Shown here piece by piece: positions 37,407 to 46,175 of a stretch of 64,000 nt of DNA. The translations under genes were made by a program, and so were the position numbers. The stretch comes from Hyphococcus sp. (GTDB lineage: Bacteria > Pseudomonadota > Alphaproteobacteria > Caulobacterales > Parvularculaceae), in NCBI GenBank assembly GCA_021776415.1, contig JAJFFY010000055.1:34275-98274 (forward strand). The letters run 5' to 3'. The notes under the pieces are model-generated. The model was not told the DNA's origin. It saw only the letters and a list, made by a program, of their open reading frames with translations, and made no database searches. The first letter of the stretch is position 1, and every line of letters begins with the position of its first letter.

Positions 37407-39797
37407 TCACTTTATCCCCACCCCTTCCATCGCCTCCACCCCCTCCCCCACCGCATCGGACACCTGCGCCACGGCAAAAGTAATCACCGCACCGGGGCCT
37501 TGGCCGCCGAAATCTGCGGTGATGTCGGCGGCGGTGTATAAATAATCCGGCGTTGCAGTCTGGATCACGCGGACTTCCGCGCCGGCGTTGAAAATTTTCA
37601 CCGTGTAGCGCTCAAAGGCTTCGCCGAGGGGAACCTCGCCTTCCCAGCCATCACCGCCGACCCTTGTGCGTCTTGTCCAGGCGAGGCGAATGTCTGCGCC
37701 TTCGCGCGTCGCACGCAGATGCGCCGGCGCCAGGGGCGCGAGCCCGCGCGCATTCATGGTCAGGGTCCTCGCGGTGAAGTTCTCCGTATCGGGAATATCT
37801 TGTCCGGGGCCCGCCTGCCAGTCATACAGGACGCCGCGCTGGTTGAGCGAGAAATCGATTTGCGTGACTGCCGGGGTCAGCAAAACAAAGCGCGCGCCGG
37901 CGCTGGCCCCGGCTTGGGCCTCCGCCTCGCTGCCGGCCTGACCGCGCAACAGACCGGTAAGCCGCCAGCTGCCGTCGCCCTGCAACACCGCATCGCGAAA
38001 CTGCGCTACTTCCCAGCCGCCGCCGGCGCTCTCGATCGCGAACAGATTGGCGCCGGTGAAAACTTCCTCCTGCGCGCGCGAGGCCAAGACCCCAAAAGAC
38101 AGCTTGACGCTCACCGCGCTGTTGTTCCAGCGCCCCGATGCGGCGGGGGCAAGCCCGTCATTGAGCCGGCCGAGCACAGCGCGCGCCGGGGCCGCGCCGG
38201 CCAGCGCCGGGGCGCCGGCGCTCTCGCCAACCGCGCGATAGAGCGCGACACCGCCGGGCCAGGGGTCGGCGAAGGCGGCCAACCACGGCGCCGCCGCGTC
38301 GTCGCCTTCACGCAATAGCGGCAAGTCCATCAACTCCCATAACGGGCTGGCAAACACCTGCACTGGCGCCGGAGACGTAAAGCTCGCCGGGCCGACCGGC
38401 GCTTCATAAACCGAGGGCGAGACCCGCACCAGATCGGCTCGGCGCTCGGTTCCGTCGTCAATTTCGGTGATGCGGTAGCGGCGCTCCGTCCCCAGATCAT
38501 TCAAGATAATGGCGTCGCCGGGCTCCAGCTCCATCACTGAGGGCGGCAGGGAAAACGACAGCGTCTCGCGCATCACCCAGGCATCGGCAAGGATAGAACG
38601 CGCGCGCGCCTCGGCTTCGGCCGGGGCCAGAACCGCGGCGATCTCGGCGCCGATCTCGCGCGCCGGCCGCGCGCCTGGATCACGCGCCTCGACCACGGCG
38701 GGAGCGAAATCTTCCTGCTCGTCAATAAAACCAAGGCGGAAGGCGGCGGGAAGATCAAGCTCCTGACCCAGCGACAGGGTGAAGGCGCCAGATTTCCGCG
38801 CCGCCAATGCGCTTGCGTCGATCGTCAGCACCGGCGCATCGCTGCGCGGTTGAAAACGGATGACCGACCCGGTCTCGACCATGTCAAACTGGAATACATC
38901 CGCCAGCGGATCAATCATCTCGCGCGGGCTCATGGGCCGGTCGACCACATAGCCGGTGAGAACGCCTTCGAGCCGGCCAGTCTCAAGAGCGGTAAAGCCC
39001 GCCTCCGCACTGAGCGCGGCGACCAATAAATCCAGCGGCGCGCGACCAAGCCGGCCGTTTAGCCAATGGCCCTTTTCCCAGTTCGCCGCATCGCCCCAGA
39101 CATCGGACCGCGCCGGAAAATCCGGGAACGGCCGCGCATCATAAGCCCAAATGTAATGCCGGTCGGCCTCGACCATGGGCCCGGCATAGACGCTTGATGT
39201 CGGATTGTTCGCCGCATCGCTCCAGAACGCGGCCCCGGCTTCCAGCACCCGGCGCTGGGCCAGATCATCGCGCGCGCCGGTGGAATAATAGGGCAGCGCG
39301 CTCTCTGTGCTTTTCGGATCGACGAACACATTGGGCTGGTTCGCGCCCTTGTCGACCGCCGGGGCGCCGGTCTCGGTAAAGACGATTTTCTTTGATTGCG
39401 GAACCCAGGCGGTCGGCGTGCCCGCGCGCACGCCGCCGGGGCGGTTGTGATGCGGGTTCGACCACCAGCTCCACAGATCCTTATAACGAAACACCCAAGG
39501 CTCACTATAAGTTGTATCGGTGATTGGCGTTCTGATCTGATTATCGCGGTCGGCAGCCGACGCGTAGAACCAGTCAAAGCCCTCGCCGCCATTGATGTTG
39601 GATATTAAATAATCCACATCATACTGACTATTGGCGCCGGCCAGCGCATCCACATGACCAAAGCCATCGCGCCAGTCCGCCAGCGGCATATAATTGTCGA
39701 TACCGATAAAATCTATATTTGGGTCATCCCATAAGTCATCCAGATGAAAGTAAACGTCCCCGGTTCCGTCCGCCGGTTGATGGCCGAAATATTCCGA
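37407..39797 (-). pseudogene. GTA gp15 megatron, C-terminal part beyond an in-frame stop
   Basis: Continuation of the GTA baseplate/host-specificity protein. Translation right after the TGA at 39798 continues in the same frame: SEYFGHQPADGTGDVYFHLD, then IDFIGIDNYMPLADWRDG, as in intact gp15 proteins. It contains the end of the TIM-barrel glycoside-hydrolase-like region (FTETGAPAVDKGANQPNVF) and the long beta-rich receptor-binding part, about 796 codons. An internal ATG at 39689 exists but lies within a conserved segment, so it is unlikely to be the native start. If the stop is real, this part is not made as one chain with the N-terminal part. Confidence 0.85.
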
Positions 39798-39800
39798 TCA
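39798..39800 (-). other. In-frame TGA replacing conserved Trp codon in gp15
   Basis: The codon after GAC (Asp of YAAD) reads TGA. A single G-to-A change from TGG would restore the conserved Trp. The frames on both sides are identical in phase over 1,289 codons. Confidence 0.85.
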
Positions 39801-41273
39801 GTCCGCGGCGTAGGAAATCTCTGTTGATGAGCCGAGAACCGAGCGCACTTCCCCGGCGAGGCTTTTTAACGCGGCGATGGCGGGGAAATTGTCGCCCCCA
39901 TCGCGGGTGCGGGTGATGCCGCGCAGCTCCGAGCCAAGCAGGAACCGGTCGACCCCACCGGCGAGGAAACACAGATGCGCATAGTGCAAAATCATCCGTC
40001 GCAAGCCCCACTCAGCCGGCCCGGAATAAACCACCTCGCCGGCGTTAAACGAGAAGTCGCTGGCGCTGGCGGCGCCGAAAAATGCGTTGATGTCGGCGGT
40101 GGCCGCAGCGGTTTTGTCGTTGACGCCGGCGTCGATGCGGCCGCGCCACGGGAAGCCCGGCGCGTCGATCAGGATAAATGGATGAAACATCACCTTCAGC
40201 CCGCGCGCGTTTAACGCCGTGATCGCCTCGATGACGCTCCGGTCCGACGGCGTACCGCCAAAGGCCGGGGCGCCCTCATAGAGTGAGACCAATCGTGCAT
40301 TGCTGCGATTCTCGCCGGCGACTTTCCAGTCATAAGGCGCCGTGGTTTTTGTCGCCGTCTCAACGCCGGGGCGCAACGTGACGGCGCCGGCGTTCAAGCT
40401 GTCGCCGAACCACGACACCACCAGCGACACCGCGGCAAGGTTTGGCGCCGTCTGCGTCAACGCATCGAGCGAGGCGGTGAAGTCGGCGGCGCCGGAAATA
40501 TTGTGGATGTTTTCAGATATCGTCACGCCTTCATCGAGTGTGCGCGTGACGCCGGTTGTGCCATATACGAATTCCCCCGAGCCGGGGATCATCGACACTG
40601 CTGTGAGGCGATTTTCCAGCGTGTCCGGGTCCGTGTCGGCGAGATTTTTTTCAATCTCGAAGGACAGCTGGGGGATGCGATTGCCGAAATCTTTCAGCGG
40701 CAAATCTTCAAACACGATATAGGCGAGCCCGCGAAACGCCGGCGCCGCGCCGGCGCCCTCCACGGTCTCGATCAGCCCGTCGGGGTTTTGCGTCTCGGTC
40801 CCGTTATAGATGCGAACATTATGCGCAGACAGATCGAGCGGTTTGCCGTCAGCCCAGACCCGGCCAATGCGTGAGATTTCACCTTCGCACAGCCCGACCG
40901 CGAAGGAGATCGAATATAAAAACTCCGTAAACGTGGTTTTCGCCGCCGGGCGCCCGCCCTTGCCGCCCGAGGTCTCGACGGTTTCTGACGTATTTTCTTT
41001 AAAATTCGCCGCCCAGATCAACTGACCGGCGATCCGCGCGCGACCATAAACGCGCAACACGGCTGAGCCCTCCTGGCTCGCCTGGACCTGAAAGCTCTCC
41101 AGCCGCGGGCCCTCAACCGTGCGCTTGGCCGGGCCGAAAATCAGCCGGTCCACATAGCCGGCCGCGAATGAGGCCGCCGTGGTCGCCGCGGTCTGGGCGA
41201 TAAACGCGCCAATCCCGGCTCTGGAAACAATCGAAGCCGCGCCCGAGGCGGCAGTGAGGAGCAGTTGGGCCAT
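39798..41273 (-). CDS. GTA gp15 megatron, N-terminal part truncated by TGA
   Basis: 491 aa. N-terminal part of the largest GTA tail-tip protein: a helical start (MAQLLLTAASGAASIVSRAG), then AAGYVDRLIFGPAKRTVEGP and VYGRARIAGQLIWAANFKEN, and the first part of the TIM-barrel domain. It ends at VLGSSTEISYAAD-stop, where relatives continue with Trp (AADWSEY). Intact gp15 is about 1,290 aa, exactly the length obtained by reading through. It follows gp14 after a repeat-filled 275-base gap. The truncated product would lack the receptor-binding end. Confidence 0.88.
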   Translation of the reverse strand: MAQLLLTAASGAASIVSRAGIGAFIAQTAATTAASFAAGYVDRLIFGPAKRTVEGPRLESFQVQASQEGSAVLRVYGRARIAGQLIWAANFKENTSETVETSGGKGGRPAAKTTFTEFLYSISFAVGLCEGEISRIGRVWADGKPLDLSAHNVRIYNGTETQNPDGLIETVEGAGAAPAFRGLAYIVFEDLPLKDFGNRIPQLSFEIEKNLADTDPDTLENRLTAVSMIPGSGEFVYGTTGVTRTLDEGVTISENIHNISGAADFTASLDALTQTAPNLAAVSLVVSWFGDSLNAGAVTLRPGVETATKTTAPYDWKVAGENRSNARLVSLYEGAPAFGGTPSDRSVIEAITALNARGLKVMFHPFILIDAPGFPWRGRIDAGVNDKTAAATADINAFFGAASASDFSFNAGEVVYSGPAEWGLRRMILHYAHLCFLAGGVDRFLLGSELRGITRTRDGGDNFPAIAALKSLAGEVRSVLGSSTEISYAAD

Positions 41274-41346
41274 TAGTTGGTTCCCTGATTATTTATTGTT
41301 TGGGTACGATTTGGTTGTGCGAATTGCGGTAATTTCGCGGCGCCGA

Positions 41347-41523
41347 AAGAGCCCCCTCCGTCACTTCGTGACACCTCCCCCGTAAACGGGGGAGGAATAA
41401 GGCCACGCATTATTGCAACCATCTTTCTTCCCCCGCCCGACCGCGAAGGCGGTCGAATCATTATTTGCGCGCATTCGCGCGCGGCGGGGGAAGTGGCCGC
41501 GAAGCGGTCGAAGGGGGCTCTTT
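41347..41523. repeat. Family C palindromic repeat with nested 48-bp element
   Basis: Outer arms AGAGCCCCCTCCGTC and GAAGGGGGCTCTTTC, with an inner stem CTCCCCCGTAAACGGGGGAG. Its second inner stem CTTCCCCCG/CGGGGGAAG is split at the tip by the 48-bp element at 41437-41484. It occupies most of the gap between gp14 and gp15. Confidence 0.85.
41437..41484. repeat. 48-bp two-hairpin element, copy D2
   Basis: Hairpin GACCGCGAAGGCGGTC, AT-rich linker, hairpin GCGCGCATTCGCGCGC. Identical in length and layout to D1 and D3. In the uninterrupted family C copy at 45290 the same tip is only TTTA. Confidence 0.85.
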
Positions 41524-41547
41524 CGACGCAAAAATAATCCACCACCG

Positions 41548-42039
41548 TCACTCCGTCCCCGGAAAAATAAACACCCCGGCAAGGCGGGTGCGCCACCAGC
41601 GGTTGAGCCAGCTTTGCGTCACCTGGCGCCCGGCATAGGCGTGGATGAACTGGTCCGGCCCGGAGGCGAGGCCGCAATGTTTTGCCGGGCCGTCAGCGCT
41701 AACGCGGAACACCAGAACATCGCCGGGCTCGAAGATGGGGGTTTTTTTTTCCGTGGGCGGCGCGCGCCGGACCATATGCCGGGCCGCCGCCGATAACAGC
41801 GCTTCGTCGCCGTTGCCGGCCTTCCATTGGCGCTCGTTCCAGTCCGGCGTATAGGCCGGCGGGACCTCCGGCTCCGCGCCATAGATCTCGCGCCAGACGC
41901 CGCGAATAAGCCCGAGGCAATCCGAGCCCGCGCCCTTGGCGCTCGCCTGATGCACATAGGGCGTTCCAATCCATGAGCGCGCTGCATCGATAATCTGTAT
42001 ACGGGAGATGGTGGAGGAGAAGGTTGGGATGTTACTCAT
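41548..42039 (-). CDS. GTA gp14, NlpC/P60-type tail peptidase
   Basis: 163 aa. NlpC/P60 fold with catalytic Cys in GAGSDCLGLIRGVWREIYG, His in GPAKHCGLASG and FIHAYAGRQV. In GTA particles this tail-tip peptidase is thought to cut peptidoglycan during DNA delivery. The start overlaps the gp13 stop by 4 bases. Confidence 0.92.
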   Translation of the reverse strand: MSNIPTFSSTISRIQIIDAARSWIGTPYVHQASAKGAGSDCLGLIRGVWREIYGAEPEVPPAYTPDWNERQWKAGNGDEALLSAAARHMVRRAPPTEKKTPIFEPGDVLVFRVSADGPAKHCGLASGPDQFIHAYAGRQVTQSWLNRWWRTRLAGVFIFPGTE

Positions 42040-42914
42040 TTCAGCTTGCCCCCATCATTGTTCTCCGCGCGCAAGGGGTAGGACACCGCGAAATCATTGC
42101 CGGGCATCAGCGGGAAGCCGCGAAAATTTATGGTGTTGGCGAATTTGTCGCCGCAAGTGGAAAAGCGCTTGTCGCAGCCGGCAGTGATGGTAAACGCGTC
42201 GCCAATGGCGATATCCGCGCCGGCGGGAAGCCACAGGGCAAGCGCGCCGCCCTGCCCCTGGGTTTTGATATGAGCGCTCGCGCCGAGATTGGCGCCGCTG
42301 GTCCATGTCAGCAATCCGTGTGCGAACCAGCTATTGGCAAACCCGCTGAACCCGCTGGCGATAAAGCTCTGATCATCGCGCAAGACGGTGACGACGCCGG
42401 TGGTCTTGAATGCCGGGTCGCTGAGATCAACGCCGCATTTGGCGCTGCCGAGATTAACGTCGCACAATCGCTGATAGACCCGGCCGGTGGATTGACCGAG
42501 AAAATGCGACAGCCCGCGCAGCTCCGCCCGGAACCCGTCGCCGTCACGGCGCACTTCGCCGATAACGCCGGATTTCAACAGCAACCGCGTCTCGGGCTCG
42601 GCCCAGTTGACGCGAAAGATTTCAACCGCCGCACTGTCATAGCGTCCGGCCGCAAGGTCTCCGGCGCTGAGCGCGTCGGCCGACAACGCGCCTTCGATGT
42701 CGGCATTGTCGACTGCAAGATCAGCCGATGACGTCATCCCCGATCCGGTCGCGCCGCTATCGGGGAGGAAACTTGTGCCGTCAAAGGCGAGTGTGCGGTC
42801 ATGATCGGTAAAGCCCAGCACCACGCCATCGGTGCGGGTGATGCGCCAGCAGGTGGCGAGCGTGGTGGCGCCGCTGGCGAGGTGGGTTTTCAAATCGGGG
42901 TCCAGCGCGCGCAT
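42036..42914 (-). CDS. GTA gp13, tail hub protein (DUF2163/BR0599)
   Basis: 292 aa. Opens with ALDPDLKTHLASGATTLATCWRI and contains TRTDGVVLGFTDHDRTLAF, the standard DUF2163 start. Four Cys are paired in YQRLCDVNLGSAKCGV and TAGCDKRFSTCGDKF. The RcGTA hub protein holds an iron-sulfur cluster through conserved Cys, and these fit that role. Joined by one base to gp12 and 4 bases to gp14. Confidence 0.93.
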   Translation of the reverse strand: MRALDPDLKTHLASGATTLATCWRITRTDGVVLGFTDHDRTLAFDGTSFLPDSGATGSGMTSSADLAVDNADIEGALSADALSAGDLAAGRYDSAAVEIFRVNWAEPETRLLLKSGVIGEVRRDGDGFRAELRGLSHFLGQSTGRVYQRLCDVNLGSAKCGVDLSDPAFKTTGVVTVLRDDQSFIASGFSGFANSWFAHGLLTWTSGANLGASAHIKTQGQGGALALWLPAGADIAIGDAFTITAGCDKRFSTCGDKFANTINFRGFPLMPGNDFAVSYPLRAENNDGGKLK

Positions 42915-43546
42915 CAGACCAGCACCTCGATAAGCGGGATCGACGGGATGTCGCCGGCCTTGAACGCGGCAAGGCTGATGCGCAATTCATCCGTATCAAA
43001 ACGAACCGGCGTGTCGAACAGGAAGCCGGCGGTGACGGCAGCGCCGGCGGCGGGCGGCCCGCTCATGGTGATGGCGCCGGTTGTGTCATCGACGCTAAAA
43101 TCCGCGCCTTGGCTTTGCGCCGCGCCATCAATCGCCACAAGAACCGAGCCGGTCACCGGTTTTTTGATCGCCCGCGAATATGCCGCCGGGCCTGAGGGGT
43201 ATTGTTTTACCAGCTGGAAAGTGGTCGCGGCGCCGTCTCCGGTTCCGAGCAACTGGTCATTGTTCGCCGGCGCCGCAGCGATCTTGCAGCTTTTGAAATC
43301 GAACGGATCGCGAAACCGAAACCCGAACAGGCGCCCCTGGCGGGCTTCGAAAAACGCGATGATGTCTTCAATATCGCCGATCGATTTGACGCCATAGCCG
43401 GCATTGAACGACCGGCGCGACCCGGCCCAGGGCGAGTTGCGCTCTTCATGGCCGGAGACCAGCGCGACAATATCGGTGCGCCGGGTTGGTCCGCCTTCGG
43501 AGTTTAGCGCGATGTCGACGGGGAATAATGTTTCGTGAAAGGACAT
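42914..43546 (-). CDS. GTA gp12, distal tail protein (DUF2460)
   Basis: 210 aa. Begins FHETLFPVDIALNSEGGPTRR with DIVALVSGHEERNSPWAGSR, the TIGR02217/DUF2460 signature, and FFEARQGRLFGFRFRDPFDF. It forms the ring joining tail tube to baseplate in GTA particles. A family A repeat separates it from gp11. Confidence 0.93.
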   Translation of the reverse strand: MSFHETLFPVDIALNSEGGPTRRTDIVALVSGHEERNSPWAGSRRSFNAGYGVKSIGDIEDIIAFFEARQGRLFGFRFRDPFDFKSCKIAAAPANNDQLLGTGDGAATTFQLVKQYPSGPAAYSRAIKKPVTGSVLVAIDGAAQSQGADFSVDDTTGAITMSGPPAAGAAVTAGFLFDTPVRFDTDELRISLAAFKAGDIPSIPLIEVLV

Positions 43547-43570
43547 GTTTGATACTCAACTTTTTCAATG

Positions 43571-43707
43571 CCGTCATCCCGTGCGCAATGCAGCGCGAAA
43601 GCGCTGCTTTGCAGACACGGGATCTGTAACGGCGTGTTCAGACCTGCTGTGAGCGATCCCGGAACTGCGCAGCAGCGTGGAACGCTGCAGCGCGTCCGGG
43701 ATGACGG
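43571..43707. repeat. Family A palindromic repeat
   Basis: Begins CCGTCATCCCGTGCGC and ends CCGGGATGACGG, with internal GCAGCGCGAAAGCGCTGC. It fills the 173-base gap between gp12 and gp11. No 48-bp element inside. Confidence 0.85.
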
Positions 43708-43719
43708 TAATACCGACCA

Positions 43720-44280
43720 TCACAAATTCCGCTGCCCCCGCCCGACGGCTCTTGCCAACGCGGCGGCGATTTGGGTTTCGGAACGGCGGAAGCTGTCGGC
43801 GTCGGAAACGCCCGGCAGGGCGATGTTGACGGTGAGGCCGGAAGCGCTCAGGGGGCGGACGGAACCGGCGGCGCCCGGCGTAAACAATTCCGGCCCGCGC
43901 TCGCCGACCAGGAACGACTGCCCCGGCGCGACCGGGCCGCCGCCAGCCCTTCCTCCTCCAAATGGGGCGCCGCCAAACGGCGCCGCGAACAAATTCGTCA
44001 GGAGATTTTGTACCGGCTGGCGCACCAGACTGTCGATCGCGAAGCGGCGCAGATCGCGGCCCAATGCGCGGGTGAGCTTCTTTAAAGATATCTCGCCGCG
44101 CTCGGCGGCGCGCGCCAAATTGGACTGGATCGACGAGGCGGCCTCGGCAAACGCCGCATCGATAAGGGCTGCGGCCGGGGCGATTTCCTCGCGCGCAATG
44201 CGCTCGATCTCCGCGCCCGCTTCTCCGAGCCCGGCGGACAATCCGCTGGCGTTGATGTTGAGATTAATATTTTCGTTCAT
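43720..44280 (-). CDS. GTA gp11, short tail tape measure protein
   Basis: 186 aa. Helical N-terminal half (LSAGLGEAGAEIERIAREEI), then a glycine-rich region FGGAPFGGGRAGGGPVAPGQ and the conserved FLVGERGPELFTPGAAGSV. The length fits the very short GTA tail. Its ATG overlaps the gp10.1 stop (CCATGA). Confidence 0.88.
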   Translation of the reverse strand: MNENINLNINASGLSAGLGEAGAEIERIAREEIAPAAALIDAAFAEAASSIQSNLARAAERGEISLKKLTRALGRDLRRFAIDSLVRQPVQNLLTNLFAAPFGGAPFGGGRAGGGPVAPGQSFLVGERGPELFTPGAAGSVRPLSASGLTVNIALPGVSDADSFRRSETQIAAALARAVGRGQRNL

Positions 44281-44534
44281 GGGTTTTTATCCGGATAAAG
44301 ATGAATGAGGGATTGCAATGTTGCGGGGTCGGTTGCCGCGCCGTTTGTATCGGGGCCAAGGCTGGCGGCGAGGAGCCAGCGCCATTCGGCAAGTGGCAGC
44401 GCCCAGAAATCGCTCGCGCGAAGCCCTAACTGAAAAACCGCAAAGCTGTACCACTGGCGCCATTTATCTACGCCTCCGCCGACGACGCCGATGGGCGCGC
44501 CTGGACCGCCTGGCGCTTTCCCGGCGCCTCCCCA
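44277..44534 (-). CDS. GTA gp10.1 tail assembly chaperone frame, reached by -1 frameshift
   Basis: An open stretch from just after TGA (44535-44537) to TGA (44277-44279). It encodes VDKWRQWYSFAVFQLGLRAS, then DFWALPLAEWRWLLAASLGP, the small phage tail assembly chaperone type (DUF2376/TAC_6) that normally follows gp10. There is no ATG, GTG or TTG codon between the upstream stop and the conserved domain. The only obvious entry is a -1 shift at GGGAAAG (44516-44522) in gp10, which adds a Gly/Pro-rich linker. The shifted product has 79 residues from this frame. Confidence 0.82.
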   Translation of the reverse strand, partial: WGGAGKAPGGPGAPIGVVGGGVDKWRQWYSFAVFQLGLRASDFWALPLAEWRWLLAASLGPDTNGAATDPATLQSLIHLYPDKNP

Positions 44535-44818
44535 TCACCAAGCGCCGCAAACGCTAAAGCAATGGCGCGCGCAGCTTGGGCGAGGTCCACATCGCTGGCT
44601 TTTAAAAGTTTCAACGACAACTCGGCGCCGCCGCCGATCAACAGCGCATGCAAAATTAAAATCACATCGCTGATGCGCGGGCTTTTAAGCCGCGCTTGCA
44701 ACGCATCGAAATCACCACCAAGCGCTTCCTCGATTTGCGCCAGGGCGCCAAGCGTCAGGCGCAGCTTCATGGGCTCGCCATTGACGGTGATTTGCGCATC
44801 ACCGGGACGATGGGTCAT
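44468..44818 (-). CDS. GTA gp10 tail assembly chaperone
   Basis: 116 aa from ATG 44818 (GTG 44821 also possible); GGAGG lies 5 nt before the ATG, inside the end of gp9. It is the GTA_gp10 family: GEPMKLRLTLGALAQIEEAL, then ISDVILILHALLIGGG. The zero-frame product ends ASSAEA-stop. Near the end it carries the heptamer GGGAAAG in X-XXY-YYZ phase, so a fraction of ribosomes would make a fusion of about 180 aa with gp10.1, as phage G/GT chaperones do. Confidence 0.9.
   Translation of the reverse strand: MTHRPGDAQITVNGEPMKLRLTLGALAQIEEALGGDFDALQARLKSPRISDVILILHALLIGGGAELSLKLLKASDVDLAQAARAIALAFAALGDGEAPGKRQAVQARPSASSAEA
44516..44522 (-). promoter_or_regulatory. Predicted -1 ribosomal frameshift site GGGAAAG
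   Basis: Zero-frame codons are GGA AAG after CCG, so the heptamer reads G-GGA-AAG in the correct phase for tandem slippage to GGG-AAA. It is the same heptamer as in the phage lambda G/GT frameshift. The -1 frame is open from 44534 to 44277. Confidence 0.82.
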
Positions 44819-45240
44819 CACACACCCTCCGGCGTGAAGCTCAACGCGCCGGCCGATTCCAGCGCCAGCGACATCGACGCCTCGGCGTCATGATCGCCGG
44901 CGTAATCGAGATTGGAAATCTGGAACGCGCCGGCGATCTCGCCGAAACCGGGGACGATCACCTGCCAGTTTCTGATCTCGCTGTTAAAGAACGCAGAGCG
45001 GATGTCTTCGGCCGCGCCGGCGCTTAAAAACACGCCCGCCCCGGCGATTGACGCCTGGCGTACGCCGGCGCCGGCGAGCAATTCGCGCCAGCCGCCGACG
45101 GAGTTCGAATGGGTGATGTCAACGCTCTGCGCATTGAGCGACAGGGTTCGGGTGCGCAGCCCGCCAATGGTGGTGAATGTTTCCGGCGCACCATTATCGC
45201 CGAGCTTTAACAATAGGTCTTTTCCTCTTTGTGCGGACAT
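44818..45240 (-). CDS. GTA gp9, major tail tube protein (TP901-1 type)
   Basis: 140 aa. Opens SAQRGKDLLLKLGDNGAPET and includes VDITHSNSVGGWRELLAGAG and GEIAGAFQISNLDYAGDHDA, the TP901-1-type tail tube signature in GTAs. Many copies stack to form the tail tube. A family C repeat separates it from gp8. Confidence 0.93.
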   Translation of the reverse strand: MSAQRGKDLLLKLGDNGAPETFTTIGGLRTRTLSLNAQSVDITHSNSVGGWRELLAGAGVRQASIAGAGVFLSAGAAEDIRSAFFNSEIRNWQVIVPGFGEIAGAFQISNLDYAGDHDAEASMSLALESAGALSFTPEGV

Positions 45241-45289
45241 GATTTGTGTTCCTTTACTATACTACGAATGTCGGCGATGCTTGTGTTGC

Positions 45290-45420
45290 AAGAGCCCCCT
45301 CCGTCAGCTTCGCTGACACCTCCCCCGTAAACGGGGGAGGAATAACGTTGAGCATGACGCGGGGTCTTCTTCCCCCGTTTACGGGGGAAGTGTCGCCAGA
45401 GGCGACGAAGGGGGCCCTTA
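45290..45420. repeat. Family C palindromic repeat, uninterrupted copy
   Basis: AGAGCCCCCTCCGTCAGCTT at one end, GACGAAGGGGGCCCTT at the other, with inner stems CTCCCCCGTAAACGGGGGAG and CTTCCCCCGTTTACGGGGGAAG. It fills the gap between gp9 and gp8 and shows the empty form of the site that holds the 48-bp element at 41437. Confidence 0.85.
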
Positions 45421-45453
45421 CGCCAAGAAAATAGATTTCACCCAACACCCCCA

Positions 45454-45861
45454 TCACTCCGGCTCAGTGACGGCGCGAAAGCGGATGGCGCCTTGATAGG
45501 TTTCTCCGTCCTGGCGGCGAAAGGCGTCGCCAAAGACGAAACGCATATTGACCAGGCGATGGCCAACCAGCGTCAGCGTTGCGTCGTGGAGCGCGTCATA
45601 GACCGCGCCCATGATGCGCTTGACCTCGCGGCGGCCGGCATAGCGCGAGAACACATGGAACCGGATCTCGTGCTCAAACCCGCCATCAACACCGCGCCAA
45701 TCGCGCGCACGCGCCTCGCCCAGCGTCATATAGGGGAATGCCGCATCATCGGGCGGATCGTCATAAATTCGTGGCGGGTCGCCAATTTCGGCCTTGACAG
45801 CCGCATCCGCAGCAAGCGCCTGATAGACCGCGCGTTGCAGCTCCCATTGCGCATTGGTCAT
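45454..45861 (-). CDS. GTA gp8, tail terminator (DUF3168)
   Basis: 135 aa from ATG 45861. DUF3168 features: WELQRAVYQALAADAAVKAE, IYDDPPDDAAFPYMTLGEA, HEIRFHVFSRYAGRREVKRI and MGAVYDALHDATL. It caps the tail tube at the head side. The start overlaps the gp7 stop by 4 bases. Confidence 0.92.
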   Translation of the reverse strand: MTNAQWELQRAVYQALAADAAVKAEIGDPPRIYDDPPDDAAFPYMTLGEARARDWRGVDGGFEHEIRFHVFSRYAGRREVKRIMGAVYDALHDATLTLVGHRLVNMRFVFGDAFRRQDGETYQGAIRFRAVTEPE

Positions 45862-46175
45862 TGGCTGACCTCCTCGCAAATCAGCGTGATGCGCCGGCCC
45901 TGCTCGTCTTCGCTCTCGATACTGACGACTTCGAAATTGTCATTATCAAATTTAAGCTGTTGGCCGAGGCCGACATCGGCGCGGTAGCGGATCGAGGCGG
46001 CAATGCGCATCAGCCGATTGTTGCGGTCGCCGGCGAAGTCACGCGTTGAGGTCAGCCGTTCGACCCGCGCCCACAGCTCCGGGCCCGGCAGCCAACTCAC
46101 TACCGCGCCGCCGGCATCATCACTGAGCCGTAACTCGCTCAGCAATTCGATTTTATGCCTTAATGCGCCGATCAT
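45858..46175 (-). CDS. GTA gp7, head closure (stopper) protein
   Basis: 105 aa. MIGALRHKIELLSELRLSDD, then ELWARVERLTSTRDFAGDRN and IRYRADVGLGQQL match the phage head-tail joining protein family. It overlaps gp6 and gp8 by 4 bases each. Confidence 0.9.
   Translation of the reverse strand: MIGALRHKIELLSELRLSDDAGGAVVSWLPGPELWARVERLTSTRDFAGDRNNRLMRIAASIRYRADVGLGQQLKFDNDNFEVVSIESEDEQGRRITLICEEVSQ

Noticed and set aside
39798..39800. Selenocysteine or general UGA=Trp recoding
   Set aside because: The family residue is Trp, no selenoprotein-type hairpin is evident just downstream, and other genes here use TGA as a normal stop (for example gp10.1 and gp9).
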